Origin: Myxococcales bacterium
Lineage (GTDB): Bacteria > Myxococcota > Bradymonadia > UBA7976 > UBA1532
NCBI GenBank assembly: GCA_020633515.1
Contig: JACKDM010000034.1
Location: forward strand, 1 to 51,267
Reading direction: 5' to 3'
DNA length: 51,267 bases
The stretch's first letter is position 1. The number at the start of each line of letters is the position of its first letter. The notes under the pieces were generated by a model. It was not told where the DNA came from. It did no database searches and saw only the letters and a program-made list of their open reading frames with translations. The translations under genes were made by a program, and so were the position numbers. Shown piece by piece: positions 1 to 13,383 of this stretch.

Positions 1-437
1 ACATGCACATCGTCGTAGGCCGCGCCCTGCGGGTCGAACTCGAAGACCACCACCCCGCACGGGTTGGGCGCGCAGACGCCGGCGGCGCAGCTCTCGGCGA
101 GCGGATCGGCGCAGTCGTCGTCGCCCACGCAGCCGGGCGGGGCGGCGTCGGGGTCGGGCGCGGCGTCGGCGCGGCTCGCGTCGGGCATCGGCACGTCGCG
201 ATCGGGCTGCCCGCCATCGGCCGGCGCCGCGTCGGGGGGCGGCACCGCGCCATCACCGGGCATGGCATCACCCGCCATGCCATCGGCCGCCGCGTCGGCG
301 GGATCGAGGGCGCCGTCGACCGTCACCGCTGCGTCATCGTCCCCGCCGCCGCCGCCACCGGCCGGCGTGCAACCGGCCATCGCGACGACGGCCAACACCC
401 ACGCCGTCGCGCGGCGCGAATGGCTTGCAAACCGCAT
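1..437 (-). CDS. Putative lipoprotein with Asp/Ala-rich linker (3' end beyond window)
   Basis: This is the N-terminal part of a secreted lipoprotein; the gene runs off the left edge of the window. The start at 435-437 is preferred because a GGAG lies six bases upstream; an in-frame ATG at 447-449 is the alternative. The product starts with basic residues, a hydrophobic stretch and the lipobox MAGC, followed by a Gly run and about 75 residues rich in Asp, Ala and Pro, typical of a flexible surface tether. A Cys-rich segment (CVGDDDC, then CAAGVCAPNPCG) follows before the cut. It is divergent from the next lipoprotein gene, with about 140 bp between the starts. The folded domain lies outside the window, so no function can be given. 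Confidence 0.8.
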   Translation of the reverse strand, partial: MRFASHSRRATAWVLAVVAMAGCTPAGGGGGGDDDAAVTVDGALDPADAAADGMAGDAMPGDGAVPPPDAAPADGGQPDRDVPMPDASRADAAPDPDAAPPGCVGDDDCADPLAESCAAGVCAPNPCGVVVFEFDPQGAAYDDVH

Positions 438-577
438 TCGAAGCTCCATCGCCCCGCGCGCGCGGGGACCTGAATCGAGTAGCATCGCGTTCGACCGGCC
501 AGACCATACCGGCGTCGGCCCCGGCGTTGCCAGCCGAGATGGCAGCAGCCCGCCCGATGTCACCCGAGGAGACCAGC

Positions 578-1963
578 ATGAAGCCCGCGCGCCCGCCCCT
601 GCCCTCGTTCGCCCGTGTCGGGATCACCCTCGCCGTCGCCGCGCTCGCCGGCTGCCTCGGCGACCCCGAGCCCCGCACCTGCGCCGACTACCCACCGGGC
701 ACGCCCGGCTGCGGCAGCGACGGCGGCTCCGCCGACGGGCGCGCCCCCGACGCCACCGATCCCGACTTCGACCCGCCCGACGCCGACCGCCCCGACGCCG
801 ACCGCCCCGACGCCGATCCGCGCGACGCCACCGCCCCCGACGCCACCGGCTCCGACGCCGCGCCCGACCCCGACGCCGGCCCCGACCTCGGCCCCGCCGG
901 CCCCTGCGAGCCCAACCCCTGCGCCGCGCCCCCCGACGCGCTCTGCCTCGCCGACCGCGTCCTCCAGCCCGCGCCCGCCCGCTGCCTCCCCCTCGAGTGC
1001 GCGCCCGGCGACCTCGACTGCGACCCCGGCGTGCTGCAATGCGCCGCGCTGCTCTCCTGCCGCCTCGGCTGCTTCTTCGACCGCGACTTCGACGCCTGCG
1101 ACGCCGCCTGCGTCGCCGCCGCGCCCGCCGAGGCCATCACCCGCTACGACGCCGTCAGCGCCTGCTCCCGCGACTCGGGCTGCGAAGACGGCGAAGGCCA
1201 GTTCGACTGCCTGCGCGCCGCCTGCGCCGACGAGATCGCCGCCTGCACCGGCGACCCCGCGATCGTCTGGTTCATCCGCCAGCGCTTCCCCGCCCGCGGC
1301 CGCGTCTGCGACTACCCCGTCGAGTTCGGCGCCGACTGCGCCGCGCTCGGCCAGCGCTGCCAGGGCGGCGCCTGCGTCGACGCGCCCGACCCCTGCGCCG
1401 ACGTCGACTGTAGCGTCGCGCCCGCGCCCGCCTGCGACGGCGACCGCGTCGTCGTCACCCGCGAGCCCGGCGTCTGCGACCCGAGCCAGCCCGGCCCCGC
1501 CTGCGTCTACCCCGAGGCCCGCATGGAGTGCCCGCCCGAGCGCACCTGCGATCGCGGCGCCTGCGTCGACCCGCCCTGCGAGCGGATCTGCGACGGCCGC
1601 CTCATCGTGAGCTGCGACGCGGCCAACACCCCCACCGCCATCCCCTGCGACCGCAGCGCGCGCTGCGTCGGCGGCACCTGCCGCGCGATCCCCGACGCGC
1701 ACGGCATCGCCTGCCGCGACGCCGCGAGCACCACGGCCTGCGAGCGCGCCGGCTTCCAGTGCGGCGGCGTCGCCGCCGTGCCCCGCTGCATGCTCGAAGG
1801 CGGCCCGTTCCGCGCTGGCCTGCCCTGCCTCGCCGCCGTCGACTGTGAGCTCGGCCTGCTGTGCACCCTCGCCGGGCGGTGCAGCACCGGCGCCCGCGGC
1901 TCGGCCTGCCTCGAAGACGCCGACTGCGAGACCGCCTGCGGCCGCGCCGGCACCTGCCTCTGA
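578..1963 (+). CDS. Cys-rich putative lipoprotein
   Basis: Predicted secreted lipoprotein of 461 residues. The ATG at 578 is chosen because GAGGAG sits at 566-571 and the protein then begins with a classic signal: basic start, hydrophobic core and lipobox LAGC. A long Asp/Pro repeat linker (repeats of PDADR) occupies roughly residues 45-105. The rest is dense in cysteines, including short CxxGxC modules ending in GGTCR-like motifs, as in EGF-like or disulfide-stabilised surface proteins of myxobacteria. No catalytic motif is recognisable. The gene converges on the next gene, with only 16 bp between the stops. The reading frame is firm; the function is unknown. Confidence 0.85.
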   Translation: MKPARPPLPSFARVGITLAVAALAGCLGDPEPRTCADYPPGTPGCGSDGGSADGRAPDATDPDFDPPDADRPDADRPDADPRDATAPDATGSDAAPDPDAGPDLGPAGPCEPNPCAAPPDALCLADRVLQPAPARCLPLECAPGDLDCDPGVLQCAALLSCRLGCFFDRDFDACDAACVAAAPAEAITRYDAVSACSRDSGCEDGEGQFDCLRAACADEIAACTGDPAIVWFIRQRFPARGRVCDYPVEFGADCAALGQRCQGGACVDAPDPCADVDCSVAPAPACDGDRVVVTREPGVCDPSQPGPACVYPEARMECPPERTCDRGACVDPPCERICDGRLIVSCDAANTPTAIPCDRSARCVGGTCRAIPDAHGIACRDAASTTACERAGFQCGGVAAVPRCMLEGGPFRAGLPCLAAVDCELGLLCTLAGRCSTGARGSACLEDADCETACGRAGTCL

Positions 1964-1979
1964 TCCGCCCTCGGCGACC

Positions 1980-2819
1980 TCAGCGATCGGGCCTCACCAC
2001 CCACCGCGGCCACCCCGCCGCCGGCAGCGGCCCCGGATCCAGCCCGAGCGCCGGCCACTGCGCCGCATCGACCAGATAACGCGACGCCGCCACTTCGAAG
2101 ACCTCGACCTCCACCGCCACCGGCCACTCATCGGCCAGCGCCGCCCGCAGCGCCCCCGCCCGCGCCGCCTCGACCGGCGACCCCACCAGCCACCGCCACC
2201 GCAGCGGCGCGCCCACCGCCACGGCCAGCCACGGCAGCGCCGCCCACAGCGCCGCGAAGCCCACCGACCAGCTCAACATCCACGGCGTCACCAGCGTCGT
2301 GCCCGTCGCGTCGCGCTCGAAGTACACCCCCGCCGCGGTCCCGAGCGCCTCATCGGCCGCCATCAGCGCCGCGCGCCCCGCCGAGCCCGCCGCGTAGCCG
2401 CCCACCCGCGCCTCCACCATCAACGGCAGCATCGTGCGGCCCGTCGCGAGCGCGTACATGAAGCGATAGAGCGCGCCCGTCACCCCGCCCGCGTCCCGCC
2501 CGTCGCCCTGGTCGTGCTCGCCGAGCGGATCACCCACCAGCGTCCACATCACCTGATTGCGTGCGATGAAGACATCGACCCGCGGCAGCGGCGCCGGCCC
2601 GAGGCGGCCGAAGAGGCGCCGCACGTCGGCCGGGCTCCAGATCCGCCCGAAGCGGCGCCGATAGCAGGTCGCGATGAAGGCATCGGCCGCGTCGCGGCTG
2701 CCGAGGTAGCGCGCGATCTCCTCCGGCGGTGCCAGCCCGCCGGTGAGCGTCAGCGCCGAGAGGATGCCATCGAACTCTTCGTCGAGGGCGTGCGCGGTCG
2801 AGGTGTCGACATAGGCCAT
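1980..2819 (-). CDS. Hypothetical protein
   Basis: A 279-residue protein of unknown function. The ATG at 2817-2819 is used; only a weak AGGG precedes it, and an upstream in-frame ATG at 2877-2879 would add about 20 residues without signal character. There is no convincing signal peptide or catalytic motif. Around residues 175-205 lies a Trp/Leu/Ala-rich hydrophobic stretch (near SWSVGFAALWAALPW) that could be one membrane helix or a buried core. The gene faces the Cys-rich lipoprotein gene and lies just past the IS1380 remnant. Codon use matches the neighbours, so it looks like a resident gene. Confidence 0.7.
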   Translation of the reverse strand: MAYVDTSTAHALDEEFDGILSALTLTGGLAPPEEIARYLGSRDAADAFIATCYRRRFGRIWSPADVRRLFGRLGPAPLPRVDVFIARNQVMWTLVGDPLGEHDQGDGRDAGGVTGALYRFMYALATGRTMLPLMVEARVGGYAAGSAGRAALMAADEALGTAAGVYFERDATGTTLVTPWMLSWSVGFAALWAALPWLAVAVGAPLRWRWLVGSPVEAARAGALRAALADEWPVAVEVEVFEVAASRYLVDAAQWPALGLDPGPLPAAGWPRWVVRPDR

Positions 2820-2987
2820 GGACGCGCACCCTAGCCCGAAAAGTGCATGAATGCCACCCCGCCTCCTACTCCCAGCCACCGACCGATGCTACCCATCCAC
2901 GCTGGCAAGCCGCCCCCTTTCCCCCGGCGGGGCCTCCTCTTCGTTCGACTGTCGGGGTGAAGATCCGCGGATCCGGAGTTGACGCGA

Positions 2988-4134
2988 CTACGCAGCGGCC
3001 ATGTGTCTGAGCACCTTCTCGAACAAGTACCGCCCGGGAAACACGCTCGACAGCTTCACCACGATGCGCCGCGTGTTCCGCAGCACGACGCCGCCGATCT
3101 TGAGCAACCGCAGGCGGATGGTCCCGACGTACGCTCGCTCGAGCTCCGTGCCGGTGAGGAAGCGGCGCAGGTTCTCGACGAGCACGTAGGCGAAGGTGCT
3201 CATCAGAAGCCGCAACTGATTGGTCCACCACTCCGTCGAGCTGGTGCGATCGGCGAAGAGGTCGAGCTGCTGCTCCTTGATGCGGTTCTCCATCTCGCCG
3301 CGCGCGCAGTAGAGCTCCTCGTAGAGCGTCCGGGGATCTCCGGCGAGGCTGGTGACGAGGTACCGAGGGTTGGCGCCCTTGGCATTGTGCTCAGCCTTGA
3401 CGAGACGCGCCAGTCGCAGTTCCAATGCCGGCGCGGTATGGGAGCTCACCGAAGACGCGTGCCTTGCCATCACGGCGCTGGCGACCCTCGGTCTCAGCTT
3501 CTTCATCCATTCTTCGCTCAGGCGCAAGAGCTTCTGGTTCTTGCCGATGCCTGATAAGTCGACGCCGAGCGATTCGCAGCAGCGATAGAGCTCGGGCGTG
3601 CCGAAATGGCATTGGTAGGACGTACGGAACGCCCGCCCTTCCTGCTGGCCATTTTGGCGTGTCATCGGTCGCGTCGAAGTCGAGCACGAGCTCGGTCAGC
3701 CCGGCTGGTCGTGCCCTTCGATGAAGAGCGTGACGAGGAGCTCGTGCAGAGCGTCCGGCGTCCCTCTTCGCCGCCCCCGCTTCGCTCCGCCAGAAGCGGC
3801 CGAGGGTCGTCAGCACGCAAACCGGCGGTCGCGGCCGATGGCGGTCTGTGGATGGGGATGTCGTCGCGCAACGTGTCGTGGTCGTTGAGGTCTTCGTAGC
3901 CGAGCACGAGCGCGAAGAGCGCTGGCGGACAGGTCGTGCGCTGTGCTCGCAGCTCGCCTGTCGCCAGCCGTCATCAGCCCGCCATGACGAGCCGCCGGAA
4001 GGTGAGTTCGAGGCGCTCGTCGACTTCCGCAAGGCAGCGCGCCGCCGTCGAGTGATGTTGCCGCCTTCAGAAGGATGTCGATCGGCGGCGTCAAGGTCGA
4101 AATCGAGGGGCGAGATTGCGGTACGTTCTGGCAT
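2988..4134 (-). pseudogene. Decayed IS1380-family transposase
   Basis: Fragments of an IS1380-type DDE transposase can be read in order on the minus strand but in different frames. The start MPERTAISPLDFDLDAADRH lies at 4134. It is followed by LGYEDLNDHDTLRDD near 3905-3860, LDFDATDD near 3680, and from 3665 to 2988 an uninterrupted C-terminal part. That part contains ANPRYLVTSL, YCARGEMENRIKEQQ and a C-terminal TIRLRLLKIGG, all hallmarks of this family. At least two frameshifts and probable internal deletions make it non-functional. Base composition is visibly less GC-rich than the flanks, consistent with transfer. I could not identify terminal inverted repeats or a target duplication with confidence. 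Confidence 0.85.
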
Positions 4135-4271
4135 GGCGGGTCTTGGGCTCCTGGTTGATGTATGTTCACGTAAACAGAGCTTTCCAAGGCCCGCTATCCT
4201 ATCCTCTCGCTGCTCGCGCACCCTAAAGGGAGCGCGCGCCGCAGGCAACGGCCCCGAACCGCCGCGCGCGA

Positions 4272-4988
4272 TCAGTCCCGCGGCCGGCCGCGCACCGTGA
4301 TCTCACAGCCGTCGTCACAGTCGGCGCCCTGGCAGACGATCCCCGCGAAGTGGCAGTGCCCCCGCCCGCTGCACCGGCACTTCGCCCGCACCCCGTACAG
4401 CCGCAGATCGGCACCATCCGGCCCCGCGCCGTCCTCGGGGACCACGTAGGCGATCCCGATGCCATCGATCTCCTCGATCGCCATCCGATAGCCCTCGGGC
4501 GCCACTGCCTCGCCGCCCGCGTCGTCGTAGATCGCATCCGGCACCCCGAGATCACTCGCCCACGTCGCGATGGCAGCGACCCGCGCCGCGATGGCATCGA
4601 GGGTGTCGTCCGACGGCGCGGTGCCGCAGCCATTGCCGATGCGATTCGCGGGGTTGCCGTTCGCCATCAGCCCGCAGGTGCTGCACGTCTCCGAGGCGCA
4701 GTCGGCCTTGGTGCCATCCCACGTCGGCCAGCACCGCCCCTCGTTGCACGAGCTGCACGTGTACTTGACGCGCTCGGCGACGTAGCCGCCGTCGGGATCA
4801 CTCGCGATGAACGTCGTGACATCGAGGCCGCCGTCCTCGGTGACCTCGACGACCGGCTCGATCGAGAGCAGACCGTCGACGCACAGCGCGGCGTCGGCGG
4901 CGTCGGCGTCGTCGGCGAAGGCATGAGAAGGCAGCGAGAGGCAGGCGAGCGCGAGCGCGAGCCGCGCGAAGACGGTGAAGCCACGCAT
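4272..4988 (-). CDS. Secreted Cys-rich protein, unknown function
   Basis: Predicted exported protein of 238 residues. The start at 4986-4988 has GGAG five bases upstream and opens a clear signal peptide ending near SHAFA-DD at about residue 26. The mature part holds many cysteines arranged in pairs (CSSC, CxxCxxC and a C-terminal CRCSGRGHC), suggesting disulfides or metal binding after export. There is no known catalytic motif. The gene is divergent from the Lhr helicase gene across about 180 bp. A much longer reading frame runs upstream on this strand, but it is antisense to the helicase gene and looks like a shadow. Confidence 0.8.
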   Translation of the reverse strand: MRGFTVFARLALALACLSLPSHAFADDADAADAALCVDGLLSIEPVVEVTEDGGLDVTTFIASDPDGGYVAERVKYTCSSCNEGRCWPTWDGTKADCASETCSTCGLMANGNPANRIGNGCGTAPSDDTLDAIAARVAAIATWASDLGVPDAIYDDAGGEAVAPEGYRMAIEEIDGIGIAYVVPEDGAGPDGADLRLYGVRAKCRCSGRGHCHFAGIVCQGADCDDGCEITVRGRPRD

Positions 4989-5171
4989 GGCATCTCCATT
5001 CGGGAGCGAGGGTTGCGGATGACACCCGAGACATTCGGGTCGACTCTCATTTGGCGCCCGCCCCGCCGCGTCTTTGCGACGCGCGCATTTTTCGCCCGCC
5101 GACGCGAAAACACGCGCCCCCCTGACAAACCGGGTTGCCGGCGCAGACTGAACGCCTGTAACGTGCCCACC

Positions 5172-9782
<4,611 letters not shown>

Positions 9783-10078
9783 CCGGCCGCACGCGGCGCG
9801 GGGCCGCGTCGGCGACCGCGCCGAGGGCCGGGGCCGGCGCGTGGTTCAAGACGGCCACCGCGCCGAGGGCCGGGCCCGACGTGTCGCTCGAAGGGAGACG
9901 TGGGTCGAAGCCCGAAGCCTGGGTGTGATCCCAGACGGAGACCCCGCGCCGAGGTCCGAGCGCAGAACCATCTTGCGCGCCGCCCCCACGAGGCATCACT
10001 CTCATCCCCGTGAGCCAGCCGGGGGGCGGCACGAGCGGGCGGGCCGGGCATCCAGAGCGCCTGCGGAGACCATCACCG
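9783..10078. other. Intergenic stretch with short direct repeats
   Basis: This 296-bp gap separates the lhr stop from the toxin-like lipoprotein gene. An 18-bp repeat, ACCGCGCCGAGGGCCGGG, occurs exactly at 9815-9832 and 9857-9874. A partial third copy (CCGCGCCGAGG) starts at 9944. I see no conserved coding potential, tRNA or clear terminator. It presumably holds the promoter of the downstream gene. Confidence 0.5.
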
Positions 10079-12055
10079 ATGCGCAACGCGATCGCTCTGC
10101 TCCCTCTCATCGTGCTCGCCGGCTGCGACCTCTGCCACATCGGCTACGGTCGCGAAGGCCTGCTCGACTGCATCGACCCCCGCGCCCCCGACCAGGGCCT
10201 CGCCCCGCCCCCGCCACCCGGCTGCTGGGGCCAGCTCCCCCCCGACATCCCGCTCCCCACCCGCGCAGCCGCTCACCCGACGCCGGTGCCCACGGCCGAA
10301 CTCTGCGGCCGCGGGCCGCTCTACCTCTACTCGGCCGCCTGCGTCGAGAGCGACGCCCCCGGCGGCCCCGACGCGGTCGACAACGACTGCGACGGCACCA
10401 TCGACGAAGGCGGCCCAAACGACGACCCCGGCTATCCCGCGCCGCCGCCGGTCACCAAGAGCAGCGCCTGGATCTTCGCCGATCCCTACCGCTGGACCGT
10501 CGACGCCCGCGGTCTCCGCTGCGACGGCGCCGCGCCCTGCGACACCGTCGTGGCGCACGTCGAGTACCACTGCGGGCATGGCTTCCACCCCACCTTCGAC
10601 GGCCGCCTCACCGTGCTCGACCGCGGCCCGGCTCACTGCCTCGACACCGCCCCCGGCGTCTGCGGCGCCGACGCCGCCCACGTCTGGCTCCGCGACCGCG
10701 TCGCCGCGTGCAGCGCCGCCGCGCGCACGGTCACGCTCGACTACGACGGCTTCGAACTCCACCTCACCCGCCTCGAGAGCAGCGACATCCGCGAGCCACC
10801 CCGCTTCACCGTCGACGAATACCTCGCCGACCTGCACGCCGCCCTCGCCTGCGTCGTCGCCGCCACCGTCACCGCCAACACCTTTGGTGGTGCCGCCGAC
10901 GACGACGGCGACGCCGTCGCCGACGGCTGCGACCGCTGCCCGGGCGCCGACGACCTCGCCGACCGCGACGGCGACGGCGTGCCCGACCCTTGCGACCGCT
11001 GCCCCGACCACCCCGATCCCGACCAGCTCGACGCCGACGGCGACGGCCTCGGCGACGCCTGCGACTGCGAGCGGCTCGACCCGCTGCCGCCCGCCGACGC
11101 GCCGCTCGCCGAGCGCTACTGCTGGGACGCCGAGGCCCGCCCCGAGTACGGCGGCGTGCCCGGCCGCTGGATCTGCCCGCCCGGCGCGCGGGAGAAGCAA
11201 TGTGATCCGTATCCCTCGACCAACGCATGGCTCGAAGAGGCCGTGATCGGTGACCTGCCCCACGACGACGCCCTCTACGAGGCCTCGGCGTTCGACTACC
11301 TGCTCGGCGAGGCGCTGCCCGACATCGCCGGCGCCGATCCGCTGTGCCCGCCGGGGCTCGGCTGCGACGCCGTCGCGCTGCGGGCACAGCATCGGGGGTA
11401 TCGGTATGAGGATTATCTCTGCCGTCGCCTGCTGCGGAAGCACGATGGCGCGGTCGAGTGTCGCGCGCATCCCGACCCGGCGCAGCGACATCCGAGCTAC
11501 CGAACCGAGGCATTGATCTGGCATCTGCCATCTGATCTGACTCATGACCGTGCGCATGCCATCATCCGGCCTGCCGGTCGGCTTCGCTACCCCGACTATG
11601 TCACCCGAGGCAGGAACGTCATCGTCCTCGGCGAAGCCAAGTGTTACGACCCGGTCGTGCCCTGGAACGCCCGCAGCGCCTGGATGTGGTATCGCGCCGT
11701 CGCCTTCGGCACCCAGCTCGACGACTACACCACCAAGGTCGTGATGTCCCGCCGCGGCGCCGGTCCCCGCTATTCGACGGTCTACCACTTCTGCAGCGGC
11801 ACGCCCGGCTGGGTCGCCCGCCTCATCGCCGCGGCGATGGCCAAGACGCAGGCCGACGGCTTCACCCTCAACCTCAACGACAACGGCGGCCGGCGCTTCG
11901 TCACCGAGCCGGTCTGCTGGCAGGATGGGCTTCCGCTCGCCGTTGCGCAGACCGCCTTCGCCTGCTATGTGCCCGGTGAGGTCGCCCCCGAGGGCGTCAG
12001 CCCCGTCTGGGACTGCGCCGGTGTCTTCTACGATCGCTGCACAGGGAGCGAGTAG
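10079..12055 (+). CDS. Putative lipoprotein toxin: MopE motif, thrombospondin-3 repeats, PD-(D/E)XK-like C-terminus
   Basis: A 658-residue predicted lipoprotein (start 10079; GGAG ten bases upstream; lipobox LAGC with Asp at +2). A single MopE-type motif DNDCDGTIDE sits near residues 101-110. Around residues 273-335 are calcium-binding thrombospondin type 3 repeats (DxDGDGxxDxCDxCP). The C-terminal third differs in composition and contains RYPDYV followed by IVLGEAKCY. This gives D506, E519 and K521 in the D-x12-E-x-K spacing of PD-(D/E)XK nucleases such as Tox-REase domains, then a Q-x2-DY-like helix as in those toxins. Two tandem small genes start one base after the stop. I infer a SitA-like lipoprotein toxin. 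The nuclease call rests on motif spacing only; the alternative is a surface protein with an unknown C-terminal domain. Confidence 0.75.
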   Translation: MRNAIALLPLIVLAGCDLCHIGYGREGLLDCIDPRAPDQGLAPPPPPGCWGQLPPDIPLPTRAAAHPTPVPTAELCGRGPLYLYSAACVESDAPGGPDAVDNDCDGTIDEGGPNDDPGYPAPPPVTKSSAWIFADPYRWTVDARGLRCDGAAPCDTVVAHVEYHCGHGFHPTFDGRLTVLDRGPAHCLDTAPGVCGADAAHVWLRDRVAACSAAARTVTLDYDGFELHLTRLESSDIREPPRFTVDEYLADLHAALACVVAATVTANTFGGAADDDGDAVADGCDRCPGADDLADRDGDGVPDPCDRCPDHPDPDQLDADGDGLGDACDCERLDPLPPADAPLAERYCWDAEARPEYGGVPGRWICPPGAREKQCDPYPSTNAWLEEAVIGDLPHDDALYEASAFDYLLGEALPDIAGADPLCPPGLGCDAVALRAQHRGYRYEDYLCRRLLRKHDGAVECRAHPDPAQRHPSYRTEALIWHLPSDLTHDRAHAIIRPAGRLRYPDYVTRGRNVIVLGEAKCYDPVVPWNARSAWMWYRAVAFGTQLDDYTTKVVMSRRGAGPRYSTVYHFCSGTPGWVARLIAAAMAKTQADGFTLNLNDNGGRRFVTEPVCWQDGLPLAVAQTAFACYVPGEVAPEGVSPVWDCAGVFYDRCTGSE

Positions 12056-12647
12056 GATGCTGATCGAGTGGATGATGGCGGTGATGATGCTGATCAAGCC
12101 GTATACCGGCCCTCTCGCCGATCGAGTCATCGAGCTGCCCGACGACGGCCTCTATGGTGTCATCTGTCTCATCGAGCCAATCGGACCCGACGCACGGCGG
12201 ATCCGTGCGCTCGCGCGGCGGCTCGAAGGTCGGCCCCTCGCCGTGCTCGCGCCTGGTCTTCGCCATGCCGGCTATGGGCTCGGCGGGGGCAAGGGCACGG
12301 TCTTCGTCCTGCGATTCAACACCCTCTTCGCCGATGCTGCCCGGGCGTTTCAACGCTCAGGGCAGTATCCCGAGGGCGAAGACGACCTGACGATCGCCGG
12401 CGCGGCCGCCGTCATGCAGAGCGGACATGCCAACGCCGGCGAAGCGCTCGAATGGGCGCTCGCAGCGCTGCGATGGCATGGCATCGAGCACCCGCCCTAC
12501 TGGTTCGCCGATGTCGACGACGACGGCACCACGCCCGACTACCCGTCGCTCATCGCTGACTGGAAGGCGCATGGCAGCCACTTCGACCGCGAGCTGGTTC
12601 GCCGCCTCCTCGTCCGCTGGGGCCGCCCGGTCCCGACCGATCTCTGA
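11991..12647 (+). repeat. Direct repeat copy 1 (toxin 3' end + first immunity-like gene)
   Basis: This 657-bp segment recurs at 12666-13322 at a constant offset of 675 bp, with no net gap across the whole coding part. It covers the last 20 codons of the lipoprotein gene and the entire following gene. Similarity drops abruptly upstream of about 11988. Confidence 0.9.
12057..12647 (+). CDS. Putative immunity protein, copy 1
   Basis: A 196-residue protein without signal peptide, starting one base after the toxin-like gene's TAG, with GGGAG eight bases upstream inside the toxin tail. This tight coupling, the lack of export signal and a second copy next door are typical of an immunity gene for a polymorphic toxin. 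The sequence begins MLIEWMMAVMMLIKP and contains RALARRLEGRPLAVLAPGL in the middle and GIEHPPYWFADVDDDGTTP near residues 142-160. I do not recognise a named immunity family. The function is inferred from position only; a DNA-binding or accessory role cannot be excluded. Confidence 0.7.
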   Translation: MLIEWMMAVMMLIKPYTGPLADRVIELPDDGLYGVICLIEPIGPDARRIRALARRLEGRPLAVLAPGLRHAGYGLGGGKGTVFVLRFNTLFADAARAFQRSGQYPEGEDDLTIAGAAAVMQSGHANAGEALEWALAALRWHGIEHPPYWFADVDDDGTTPDYPSLIADWKAHGSHFDRELVRRLLVRWGRPVPTDL

Positions 12648-12667
12648 TTCAAGGCACCTATCCCCAG

Positions 12668-12727
12668 GGCGTCAGCCCCGTCTGGGATTGCGCCGGTGTC
12701 TTCTACGATCGCTGCACAGGGAGCGAG
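12668..12727 (+). pseudogene. Remnant of toxin C-terminal end
   Basis: Twenty codons (GVSPVWDCAG, then VFYDRCTGSE) are the same peptide as the end of the lipoprotein encoded at 10079-12055. The TAG stop of copy 1 is CAG here, so the remnant has lost its terminator. It has no start of its own. The piece preserves the ribosome-binding GGGAG for the second immunity-like gene, which may be why it was kept. Confidence 0.85.
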
Positions 12728-12731
12728 CAGG

Positions 12732-13322
12732 ATGCTGGTCGAGTGGATGATGGCGGTGATGATGCTCATCAAGCCGTTTACCGGCCCCCTTGCCGATCGG
12801 GTGATCCCACTGCCTGACGACGACTTCCACGGTGTCATCTGCCAGATCGAGCCGATCGGGACCGATGCGCAGCGGATCCGCGCGCTCGCGCGCCGCTTGG
12901 AGGGGCGACCGCTCGCCGTGCTCGCGCCCGGTCTTCGCTATGCCGGCTACGGGCTCGGCGGTTCGCATGGCATCGTCTATGTGCTCCGTTTCAACGTCCT
13001 GATCGCCGACGCGGCGCGTGACTTTGTCCGCACCGGGCGCTATCCACCGGCCGAAGATGGTTCATCGGTGACGACGGCAGCACGCGTCCTCCAGGGGAGC
13101 ATGCCGAACGCGGGTGAGGCGCTTGAGTGGGCGCTCGCGGTGCTGCGGTGGCATGGTATCGAGCACCCACCGTATTGGTTCGCCGATGTCGACGATGATG
13201 GCACGACGCCGGACTACCCGTCGCTGATCGCCTACTGGAAGGGCAATGGCCGGGGATTCGATCGCGAAGAGGTCCGGGCACTGCTGATGCAATGGGGCCG
13301 CCCGATCCCGGCCGATCTCTGA
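12732..13322 (+). CDS. Putative immunity protein, copy 2 (paralogue)
   Basis: A 196-residue paralogue of the preceding product, identical in length and roughly three quarters identical by eye. The N-terminus, the RIRALARRLEGRPLAVLAPGL block and the GIEHPPYWFADVDDDGTTP block are almost unchanged. The segment around residues 80-125 differs most (for example GEDDLTIAGAAAVMQSG against AEDGSSVTTAARVLQGS). Such a pattern suits an orphan immunity gene retained after toxin replacement, or one with altered specificity. It converges on the GST gene with a 61-bp gap and no clear terminator hairpin. Confidence 0.7.
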   Translation: MLVEWMMAVMMLIKPFTGPLADRVIPLPDDDFHGVICQIEPIGTDAQRIRALARRLEGRPLAVLAPGLRYAGYGLGGSHGIVYVLRFNVLIADAARDFVRTGRYPPAEDGSSVTTAARVLQGSMPNAGEALEWALAVLRWHGIEHPPYWFADVDDDGTTPDYPSLIAYWKGNGRGFDREEVRALLMQWGRPIPADL

Positions 13323-13383
13323 CCGAAGTCTGCCACCTGAGCCGACAGACCACCTCGACCCTGCGCGCCCCCGACCGCTGCGA

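Larger units (their letters stand above)
12666..13322 (+). repeat. Direct repeat copy 2 (toxin tail remnant + second immunity-like gene)
   Basis: This is the second copy of the 657-bp unit. Divergence is spread along its length and concentrated in the middle third, so the duplication is not recent, or the copies have been under diversifying selection. Confidence 0.9.

Noticed and set aside
2880..2987. Terminal inverted repeat of the IS1380 remnant
   Set aside because: Short C/G-rich runs occur near 2918-2938, but I could not match them to the other side near 4190-4230.
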